From Pycnopodia helianthoides (Eukaryota > Echinodermata > Asteroidea > Forcipulatida > Asteriidae), in contig CM063251.1 of the NCBI GenBank assembly GCA_032158295.1, forward strand, positions 8,533,016 through 8,597,015: a stretch of 64,000 bases of DNA. The letters are read 5' to 3'. Shown in pieces: positions 24,501-36,500 of this stretch (position 1 is the stretch's first letter; the number at the start of each line of letters is the position of its first letter). Under the pieces are notes generated by a model. That model was not told where the DNA came from and ran no database searches. It saw only the letters and a program-made list of their open reading frames with translations. The translations under genes were made by a program, and so were the position numbers.

Positions 24501-27500
24501 GTCCCCATGGTGTACTTTATTTCCAACCACATTGTTTACAACTGCTCGACACACCCTGGGGACGAGGTTGAGTTGGCTGAATTTTCGTGTGGCACGCACC
24601 TAATAAACAGTCACATGACAGTCACCTGACAGCGAATAAACAACCGATATCGTTCACAGCGCGTGCGCGCACTCGATATTACGCGCATTGACCAATGAGT
24701 GCACTACACTGTGTGCACGTGATAGCAAAGATCCACGCCCCTAGCAACAAGCGCTCTATGTCTACGTGTAATAAATCTACCGACCCTGCTTTTAATCTTG
24801 ACCTCTGACCTTTTCTATGTCTAAATTTAGAAAGACAACGTCCTCCGCTTTCAGATGATACCAAATTTATAATAGGGGGGTTTCAAATAATGTCGTGTCA
24901 GATGTTTAAAAGACGCAACTTTCCACTGATTCCACGGTCACCGATCGTACAAACCACGAACAAATTGTACACAAAACACGGGTTTTTTCCAACTTTATTG
25001 ATCAAAATGAACATTCAATCTTACAAATTATGAAAGAGTGGACATCAACGATGTCAAAAATGGGATAAACAAAAAATCACATCGAGTAAGAAATTTTCAC
25101 CTTTTCAACATTGACGAGCCCTTTTGCGTGCTAAGAGATAGCGCGACTTACGGGCCTTTTTTGCAGAGCGGGTCACATTTATGGTTCTCCGATTATGATT
25201 GTTTTTAATATTAAACGTTGATTAATTGTTATGACGTCATCGATGACGTCAACGCACCAAAATAATTTGGGTGTCATATACATACTACAATCTATATACA
25301 TAGTAAGTTTCAAGACAATACCCTTCTTGGTTTATGAGAAATGAACGTTTGAAATCTGAATTTTGAACTTCCGGTTTCAACCGGAAGCAAAGGTCATATG
25401 GTGTCACATTGTGTATGTGATTTGCATAATCTGGCAAGAGATTTTTTATTGTGCAAATATCTTACATGTAGCATTTGTGATTCTCCAATTATGATTTTTC
25501 TAAATATTAAACAGTGATTTATTGTTATGACGTCATCGATGACATCATCAAACCGAATTTCACACATACATATTTAAACACAAAGGTCTAAGTATTTGTG
25601 AAGTTTTAAGTCTAAAACGTTTATGGTTCATGAGATATGACGAGTTTTCTTTATGTAAGAAAATTCAACTTCCGGTTTTGAGCGGTAGTAAAGGTCAAAC
25701 AAAATGTTTAACTTTCATATGAAGCAAAGATCATGTATTTATCATTTATGGTTCTCTAGATATGACGATTTACAGTTTTTCTCATTATTTTTTATTTTGG
25801 ATGTTATGACGTCATCGATGACGTCATCGCCCCGAAAAAGTTGCGGTTTCGTCTATACACTAAGGTCTAAGTGCATGATAAGTTTCAAGTCTCTAGGAGT
25901 TATACTTTTTGCGAAAATTGCGAGAGAAGGATCTCAGATAAAGTGGAAAAAAAACAAAAAACAGAACAGTAACAATAGGTTTTCGGGCGGAATGCCCGAA
26001 CACCTAAAAATCTCGACGATTACAATAGCTGTTCCGCCCTAACAGGTTGGAACAGCCATAGCCTTGATTGCAAGGCTGTGCAATAGTTTGCTTACTATAA
26101 AGCTAAAAATGTGCATAACCACAGCCGCACAAATGCGATGCCCGAATGCAATGCAACTCCTGTTCCGGCCCCCCCGACTGTCTTTAAACAGCACACCACG
26201 CTCTCACCCAAGGAACCACACAAACGCTCGTTTCCACAGTCCCACACACACCGCTATTCCACACACCGCTATCGCCCACAATCCTAGCCCGTGAGCCGTC
26301 AGGCTCACAGCCTTGACGATCTTGTACACTTCCGGGTCTTTCGGTTATGGTAATGAGTGTGCTCTTTGCATATCCACTCACCCCTCCATTTTCCACGGAT
26401 TTGCGAAGAAAAACAATGAAACACATAAGACACTCGGTTTACAAGATCGTCAAGGCTGTGAGCCTGACGGCTCACGGGCTAGGAGTGTGGGCGATAACGG
26501 TATGTGGAATAGCGGTGCGTGTGTGGCTGCGTACATTACATGTTCAGGTGCTGTGTGTTTGTGCATGGTGAGAGTGCGGTGTGCTATTTTTTTTAGAGTC
26601 AGTCGGGGGACTGGGGTTGTATCGCATTTGGGCGGCTGAGGTTTTAGTATCCTTGCTCTATGGTTTTAGCTAGAGTAGGCCTACTTGTCTACACAGCCTT
26701 GATATCAAGGCTAGAACAGCTAATAATAATAAAAAACTAGACCTTAGGTGTTTGTGAACAAACACAGAGCTGTTTTGGTTTGTTGTAATTTGATTAAACG
26801 CTCTGTAATATGCTAGCAAACATCTTAAAGATTATGACTTTATGACATGTGGTTCAGGAGATATGATTTTTGATATTTGAACTTCCTGTTTGGACCAGAA
26901 GGAAAGGTGAAAATGGGGTCATGCGTCTAAATAAATTGTCACAAGTGTTGTTTGCTACAAGACAGCACAAACATTACGACTTTATGACATATGGTTCAGG
27001 AGATATGACTATTTGAATTTTTGAGCTTTCTCTTTAGACAGGAAGTAAAGGTCAGAGTTGTGTCTTCCGTATGAACAAAATGTCACAAGTGCTGTAAGCT
27101 ACAAGACAAAACAAACAATACAACTTTATGACATGCGGTTCAGGAGATATGATTTTTTTCAAGTACTAAGCTTTGAATTACTGTAACTTGACACCCGATG
27201 ACGTCATGATGAAAAAAATGTGTTTTTCTTACTAACAAATTTTATATTGCCTGGTTCAGGAGTTTTATTCAATATAAAACTTCAACTGCCGGTTTGAACC
27301 AGAAGTAATAGTGCAATATTTCATGTTTATTTACATTACAAGAGTTACGATTTTATGAAACAATATTTGTCACAAGAGGGCAGTGTGTAAATTGACGACG
27401 TCATCAAATATATATTTGAAAGGGCAGAGGTTCAATATTGTCATTTAATAGGGCCTACATGGCATAAATTTTGTGAGTTCCTTTTCATCTTGGATGCAGA

Positions 27501-30500
27501 TGTCGATAAGAGGCTTTGAAATACAACTATATCAAGTATGCCATTCACTATTAAAAGCTAATTTATTGTTTAATGAAAACTTATTCTTTATTGATTCATC
27601 ATAAATCACAAGTTCACACAAGCTATGTTGTTCAAGTTGACATTATTAAGCTATAATTATTAGAAATGTTCAAAGGATTTCAAATAAATTTGGATTGTCA
27701 TTACGTATCGGTGGATGAACAATGATTGTTCATTACACTTGATGATGATAACCTTAAAATAAGTCCAACATTGTGTAAGCTTTCAGTTACAATTTATAAA
27801 TGGCTTGCTTGCTTTTTAAATGTTGGTTTCTGTACAGAACGTTTGGTTTGTTTAGACTTAAATTAAACCTTAGAAGACACTTGTTTCGAATAGTTGTGCA
27901 ATACAAAGGCACATCATGAAGATGCAAGTCTAAGCCTCTTGTGAAGTTACACTATTAAAAAAACTGAGTCAAATACTATTTCAACCTCCATGGTGCATCA
28001 TACAGTGACTCGGCAGGGGAATAAGGATGGAACATAACAGCTAGTGTCACAATTTTCAATGTAGACCATTCCGGTACTGGATGTGCTGTATTCTGATGAA
28101 GAAAAAACAATAAACAGAGTATGACTTGATGAAAATATCTTCAGACATTTTTTCATAACCTATCAAGTCTCAAAAAAAAATTCATATAACACTATAAGAA
28201 TCATAGCACAATATTTTAAATGCATGAACAAATTTACAATAACGTATGTTTAGAATGTTTCTAAAATATGTAAATTTCTTTGAATAGAAAGTCTCACAGT
28301 ATTAGTTACTCAAAGTCATGTTATCCATATCAACAAAAAATGCAATGAATTACAAGGAAAATGGGCTCAAAACCGCTCAACCAGAAGTTTTATTTCAATT
28401 CCTTTGGAAATGTTTTACCTTGCAAAATAATTTGTGTCATTTTGAACTTTCAATAAACTACTGTAAATTTACCTCTCAAGAAAAGACCATCCATAATCAT
28501 GATTTTGGCCAGGTATATAGTTGACAACTGACATGAGCAGTGAAGACTAAAGATGGCTCATATTGACAGCTGCAACTCTTTTCTGTGTACCAGTCCTGAC
28601 CCAGTCATCAGACTCTCAACTCATCCCGCCATCAGACTCTGTTCCATATGTTCCTTGATCACTGTACTAACTTGTAAAATAAACAAAATTCGAGACTTAA
28701 AACATTTCAAGATTATAATTTAATAAGTGGAAAGTGCCCATACTGCTTTGGAAGTGAATAACTTATAAATCTTAACCTTTGGGGAAACTTCATCGAAAGG
28801 TTGCAACACATTTATGGCATAATAATATTAATAGTTGATGGAACACATTCATCAAATCTGACCATTTTCTGACACTAGTGACAAAGCCAACAATCATACC
28901 AATCCCCCGTTGCCCAATTCTTCCTCCTCCATGATCATTAAACGATCCTTAGTTTTAAAAATGTCACTACTTGACACATTCATTTTGAAAAGTGATTATG
29001 TTGAAATGAAGCTTACCGTTGTAATCACCGTGTCGCGCCGATAAACACTGCCGTGAGTGTCGGTCTGAAACGCCCTCGACAAACCGATGTCACGTCCGTT
29101 CATTTCGGTGTAGGATCAAAACATAACCAATGTCAATCCTTTTCTGCTTGCATTTTCTCACATAATAAAAGTGATACAAATCACTGAAGCAGGTAGACAT
29201 CTCAGTGAAAAGGAAACAATTTGACGCCAAACATACATGTAGCACAGGTTGAGAGAAACTCATTTCTGCTGCATAGCGCCATTGTTAAAAGTACGATGAA
29301 CTGTGACATGTCCAAACGTGCACAAAATTCACGCCACTATGCATAGCATACAGTGTGCGTATATTATGTGTACATGTACCTGTACATGTGTTCTTTCACT
29401 ATCGTTCGTTGTCCTGTGGGTCAACCTAAACGTGCGCCTTTTTCGACTTGATGTAAAGGTAAAAATGTTGTCATCTGAGTGCAAAAGTTTGAGCAGGCTT
29501 AACGTTCTACACCTTGATACAAAAAATAAACTAAAATAATTGGTAATTTTTGAAATTTTCAACTTCCGATTTGAACCGGAAGTTAAGGTCAAATGGGGTC
29601 AAGTTTTGTGTAGGTTTTGTTGAACTTTTAACGACCTGTCCGATGATGTATCGATTGTAAAAATCCAACATGCGGTTCACGAGTTATGATTTTTTACAAA
29701 TATTAAACTTTGATTTATTGTAATTCAAAACCTGATGACGTCATCGTGACATCATCAAGTTTGTGTCGTCTTGATATTGAGATTCAAATGTCTGATGAGT
29801 TTCAATGTTCAATTCAATTTCAATCTTGAGTTATGCCGTAAATAAGCCCGAAAGTGATGTTTTTCAAGAAAAAAACCCAAAGGCAAACTTCGACCCAGGG
29901 TAACGACCCGGAAGTAAAGGTCATACGATTTTAATGTTAACTTTTCAAAGATTGCCCATGTCTAGATCTATCATATGCCCAAATATGAATATTGTGGCTA
30001 TAATATTCAGAGACATACAGGCATTGGCCTAACGTCACTTTTTGAACTTAAATTTGCTTGTAATTTGACACCCGATGACGTCATCATGACGCCCACAACT
30101 TCTGTATCATCTGCAATCTACCTACATGTAAGTTTTATGTTGATATAGGCCCCGCAACTATGCGTTTTTTTGTGGACAAAGCCCACTGAGAAGAAGAAAA
30201 ACTGAAAAATAAAAAACAAAAACCAAACAAAAACAATGACTTGTTCGCGCTGCTGCACAAACACCTCAATAAAAATTTTAAAAAAACGAACAAAAACAAT
30301 GAGTTGTTCGCGCTGTTGCACGAACACCTCAAAAAAGAAAGAGTGTTTTGTGATAAGGTTTCACATGGTTTGGTACTATCGGTTCGGTGCGATGTTACAA
30401 AAATGCTGATATTTGTGCCTTAGGCGTTGCTCTTTCAGGATCCCCCCATTATGAATTTGGTATCATCTTGAAGCTTTAGACTAAGTTTTTCTATATTTAG

Positions 30501-33500
30501 ACATGAGAAAGGTAAGGGGCACATGCAAATGCTATCCCGGTAATTTTTGCCCCATAAGCTAACATTGCTTGCTCCAAGGACGTAGACATATCTTGTCACA
30601 CTTCCAAACAGAGTGCATTGATACATGGGTCAAGACACCCATAATGCGCTGTGGTCTGGCTTCATAACTTTCTAAGTGAAACACGCACGTAGAGCATTGT
30701 GCGGGCATGCAGGCCACACATTAATGCACTCCCCTGGCATGTCAAAAGATAAAATGATCTACGACAAATTTTCATTTATCTCCTGTAGAACTAAGTTGAA
30801 TGAAGATGACTCTATTCAGACCAGTTACTGCCAAGGTTTTTGATGATCTTTGAAACACAAATATTTTCAGAGACTACATGTTTGGTTTCATCGTATGACT
30901 TGGCCTTTTGAGAACTCCTGATGTTAGATTCTGATTTAACTTGCTGGCATCAGCGGAAGACGAAAAAAATCACATAATGGACCATGTTCCAAGTGATACA
31001 TCGTGAATTAATATTAATTTCTTGTCCAAAATAAATACAGCCGAGTTCTAGGTGGGTTGGCTTACCACACGATTGAAACAAAAAAGTCTAGCGTGTGCAA
31101 TAAGAACTGGCTCTTTTCAGAGCCCTACACCTTAAACAATTTTTTTAAATAAATTCATCTTGCATTGAAATGACAGGTGGTGAAAAAAACATTAAACACT
31201 CAAATGTATGATTTAACCCCAAACCCCTAGATGTATCGGAATGTCTGGGTTTATACTTTCTTGTATTTATATCTTTCAACATAAACAGAAACCTCCCCTC
31301 TCTTCTTCCTTCCCCCTGAACCTTATCTTGCAAGAAAGAAACAGTCTTTTTCGGGATGATGACGTCATATCAACGTTTAATATTTCAAAAGTTTTTATCT
31401 GGAGAATCATCAATTCTACATACAAGATCTTTAGACCATATGAAAGCTCTTGATGTATAGCACAAATCTTACACAAAGTGTGACCTCATGTGGACTTTGC
31501 TCTGGTCGAAATTATAAATTGAAGTTTCATACTGATACATTTTTTTGATCTGATTCTATGTTCATTCAATAGCGTAGGGGGAGTGACAAAAACAATATCT
31601 TTTGTTCAACCTTGTTATAAAAGTTGAGAGTTTTAACATACAATCTCTTTTGTCTTGAAATACTGACTACTTGTCAACCGTTCCCTGTACACCCCCTTCT
31701 CCCATAATGAGCCTGATACTGCAAATGTGCTGTCTGCAAAACTGCTGGATGCACAGCATGATTCAATCCACTCATGCGGTCTAAAACAGCTGTCCAGATC
31801 ATAGGTCTATCCCCAAATCTGTCACAATTAGTTTGCTACAACTATACAAGTGGTTGGATGACACAATGTCAATAAGTACACCTGGAAGGGGGGGTAATAA
31901 TAATTTAACACTGTCTTTCAGTGTTGTGGGCAATTACGGGGGTAGGGTGATATTTTTTGTCATTTTTTTCTGAGGGTTCCTTTTTCTTCAAAGGGTTTTG
32001 CATTTGTTGGTGAGGCGGGGGGGGGGGGTGCATGACCCCAATGCTTCATACATGTATGTATCTCAGAATGACTTCTATGTACATTACAATCTTATAAGCC
32101 GGTTACATGTACAATGTAAGCTAGATGACTTTTTGAACCCTAAAAGATGACGTACTATATTAATTTACTCACAAAGATGACTACAGAAGTTGATATGGTA
32201 AAGTCAACTTCTAAGTTTTTGGAAATCATCTTGGGCTCAATAAGTTGTCTTGGCGAGAAAATTGTCATGGCATAAGGACTTATTCCATAAAATAAGTGGT
32301 CTTGGGGAGATCGTTGCTGCAAGCCGACTTTTCCCATAAAACGCGTTGACTTAGTGAAATAAATTATCTTGTATCTAGTGTTTCAATTCAGGAATATCGA
32401 AGAGTTGTTTTGATTTTGCAAATTTTTAAGTTAGTTTGGTTAGTCCAGAAACATCTGAGAAAGTTAAATTATTATTATTTTTTCTTTAATAGTTTTATGA
32501 AATAGTGAATGAGCCTGGCAGAGATGTGTTTGGCAAACCACCACTGAAGAAGCAAATTGACTGTGTTTGCCCACACTGTAATCGGAACCTTTCAGCTTCA
32601 AGATTTGCACCACATCTAGAGAAATGTATGGGTATGGGAAGGAACAGCAGTAGGCTAGCTAGCAAAAGGTAAGTTGTACTAATGAATACCCAATTTTTAA
32701 TCATATGGTGAATTAGGATACTATGCTTTTTGTGTTGTCTGTTGAACAGGTCAGAAGGTTATTCCACATTTTACACCACCTTGCTCCCTTTCTTTTGTTA
32801 ATGAACGTTATGTTCTACAGAAAACAAAATGTTTTTCAAGGGAATGAAATCGTTTTTGGAGCAAAACTAATGATTCAATCAAGGACCAATGTCCTATTTT
32901 GGAAAATTTCATTACATTTTGAGTGATAGAAATCACTTATCTTTGAGAAAATAAAATGTTGAGCATAAGTGGAATATTATTTGGGAGAAATGAATTAATC
33001 AATGAATGAACACAATGTAAAGTAATAAGATGACTCATGAGAATGCAATGACTAACAGTGAACTGATCAAACCTAATTGAGGTAAAAACAATTATTTTGA
33101 AGGGAGTGTATACCTTTGGTAACTACTCAACAAATTAATTGCCATAAACACCTACTTGGTAAGAAGTGCTGCAGCTGTTGATAATGTATTACTTTTTGAG
33201 AAACAATTCCTTTCATAGGAATGTGGTTTTAGAGAGAAGGATTTAAAAACATTTCAATCTGATCTCAGATTGTGTAATCCAATTACGGATTATTCTTCCT
33301 GCATGGACATAACCGCTCCAGATTTTCGGCAATATTCAAAAATGCTTTCCCCTTTTTATTTGAATCAAACTTCTCACAGGTTAGTTTTATTGTATATATC
33401 TACATTTATATAGGATTAAAACAATAAAGCGGTTCCAAAAACCTATGGTATACTTTGCCTTTAAGGAAAGGGAATAGATTTAGGGAACAAATCTTTTAAA

Positions 33501-36500
33501 TAAATAATTTCGGGGAACAAATAATAAACAGATTAATTATCAGTTGGTTTTCTTTACCCCAAGAACTATTTGAATTGTAATTTCATTTCCTAGGAAACAA
33601 ACCAATGTTGTTTTATTACAAATAGAAATATAACTGAGTCGTGTACACTGTTTTTGCCTAAGAAGAGGACAGTGTTTTTTGTGACACCCATGCGTGGGTG
33701 TGTTTATGGAAGAATTGGCAACCGTGCCGCCTTTCTTATCTGTGGTAAACAGAAGTTAATATGCTGTGCATTTATGCAGTTTTCCTAGTATGGAAAAGCC
33801 ATAAGTCTTTCAGCAGTAAAAAGACATTTGGGTTGCCTGCATACATTCAGTTGTAAAAAGCAAAGATTGTATAGCTCGGCGGGAAAATGCCTTCATAAGC
33901 ATGCAGTACTAACAATACTCTTGACATGAATCATGCAGTCAAGCTGCTCTACACCACACACAGTCAGACGACAAAGCACTTCTGCACCAAGTGCGATTAG
34001 TGTAAAATAATGTTTTGAAATAATTTGTATGACTTTAACCAAAAAAGATGAATTGGTAGTGTTGAAAAAAGGGTTTAAAGACTATTTAAGTCAACAGAGG
34101 GTGCTAGTGGTTAATCTAAAGGTTCAGAGCTTGGTGGTCTACTCTTTGAGATCTTGGTGTTCTAGTGATTTAGATCTTGGTGGTTTATTGATTAAGATCT
34201 TGGTGGTCTATTGATTTAGATCTTGGTGGTCTTATGATTGAGATCTTGGTTAGTGATTGAGATCTTAGTGGTCTAGCGGTTAAGAGCTCGAGGTCTAGTG
34301 GTTCAGTGCTTGGGGGTCTAGTCATTCAGGGTTTGGTGGTCTATTGATTGAGATTTTGGTGGTCTATTGATTGAGATTTTGGTGGTCTATTGAGTGAGAT
34401 TTTGGTGGTCTATTGATTGAGATTTTGGTGGTCTATTGAGTGAGATTTTGGTGGTCTATTGATTGAGATTTTGGTGGTCTATTGATTGAGATTTTGGTGG
34501 TCTATTGAGTGAGATTTTGGTGGTCTATTGATTGAGATTTTGGTGGTCTATTGAGTGAGATTTTGGTGGTCTATTGATTGAGATTTTGGTGGTCTATTGA
34601 TTGAGATTTTGGTGGTCTATTGATTGAGATTTTGGTGGTCTATTGAGTGAGATTTTGGAGGTCTATTGAGTGAGATTTTGGTGGTCTATTGAGTGAGATT
34701 TTGGTGGTCTATTGATTGAGATTTTGGTGGTCTATTGAGTGAGATTTTGGTGGTCTATTGAGTGAGATTTTGGTGGTCTATTGAGTGAGATTTTGGTGGT
34801 CCATTGATTGAGATTTTGGTGGTCTATTGATTGAGATTTTGGTGGTCTATTGATTGAGATTTTGGTGGTCCATTGATTGAGATTTTGGTGGTCTATTGAT
34901 TGAGATTTTGGTGGTCTATTGATTGAGATTTTGGTGGTCTATTGAGTGAGATTTTGGTGGTCTATTGATTGAGATTTTGGTGGTCTATTGATTGAGATTT
35001 TGGTGGTCTATTGATTGAGATTTTGGAGGTCTATTGATTGAGATTTTGGTGGTCTATTGAGTGAGATTTTGGTGGTCTATTGAGTGAGATCTTGGAGGTC
35101 TATTGAGTGAGATTTTGGTGGTCTAGCAATTCAGAGCTTCAGGTGGCCTGGTGGTTCATAGCTGGTGGTTCATACCCTGTATCAGTGTAAGGCAAAACAA
35201 AATCATAATGTTAACAATTAGAATTGTTTGAAATCTTTAAGTTAATTGAGCCACGTAAAAAGCATTTCTTCAAGCATTTTTTTTCCAGATTAACCGGAAC
35301 TTGTGCATACATGTAGAGTAAAAAATATGCATGTTGTATCAATTTTCAAACCAATTTGGTGCTTAATAAATCAAGTAAAAATTGTTGTTACTTTTTGTTA
35401 ACATTAGATTTGGAACAATATGACACCCTATTTATTTTGTTTATGTTTTTGTTTTTTCGCCAGAATTGCCAATTCAGGAATAGGAAAAATGGATAGTGAC
35501 AATGAAGATGATGAACGCGATTTGGATTGGTCCTTTGCTTTTGACAAAAAAGGTAACTATTTTATTTTTCATAAATACCCTAGACAGTATATCCATTCTG
35601 ATTGGTTAAGAGGAGATCACGTGGCCATATTAAAACATGATGCGTATGCACAACCCTTAAGCATGGTACAATAACATTAACATTTATAAAGCGCTTTATA
35701 CTGGCGTTTCTATTCACATTAACCTTACTTAAATTACAAAGAGATGAGTCTTTAATAGAGATTTGAATGAGTCAGTAGATGTAGCTTGACATATATTGAG
35801 AGTTGAGAGTGAGAGTGAGAGTGTTCCATAGTGATGGTGCAGCTGAGGCGAAAGTTCGTTGACCATAGCAAGTGTAGATACGTAAGACAGATAGATATGT
35901 AAATTGAAGGAATGCATTAGAAGTTTTGGAGAAATTAGCATTGCGATGAGCAACCGGGAGCCAGTGCAGTGAACAGAGTAACGGAGTGGTGTGTTCCCGA
36001 CGACTCGACATACCAGACAGGCTGCCGAGTTCTGAATTCTTTGAAGTGGTCACAATTTGAGAAGAGGGAAGTCCATACAGCAAGCTGCTGCAGTAGTGGA
36101 GTTGAGATGTGACAAAAGTAATTGCAGAGTTTGCCAATTTTAAGAATGCCGAAAGAAGCAGCACGACAGATCTTACGAATATCTAAATCAAGATGAAGGT
36201 TGTTATCAAATATAACTCAAAGATCCCTCACTGATTCAAATGGCAAGTTGTATTGTTCCCAATGTTGAATGTTGGTAGAGTACTTGTTTTGCAGAAGTGC
36301 GACGTGATATGGAGGACTCTGTTTTTGCACAGTTAAGGAGAAGGTTGTTGTTGATGTTGGCCCATGCTTGTACATCACTGATGCATTCCTGTAAGCAGTT
36401 GAAGGTTGCTCACCAGGGCTCAGGATAAAGTAAAGCTTGGTGTCATCAGCATACAGCATGTGGTGCATGTTTCTGTGTGTTCTGATGATATCACTTAGAG

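Larger units (their letters stand above)
22918..26058 (+). mobile_element. Hairpin-ended repeat unit 2, interrupted
   Basis: Begins AACTAGACGTACAGTGTTTG with a palindromic GTGTTTG region, runs to 23253, is interrupted by the 1.9-kb TIR element, continues at 25181 and ends with GGGCGGAATGCCC and AGCTGTTCCG (26027-26036) hairpins. The second part holds several TGACGTCATCGATGACGTCA sites. The final hairpin is itself broken by the foldback at 26059-26713. Confidence 0.55.

Noticed and set aside
34341..35122. CRISPR-like array
   Set aside because: Units are contiguous without spacers, and the genome is eukaryotic; it is a minisatellite.
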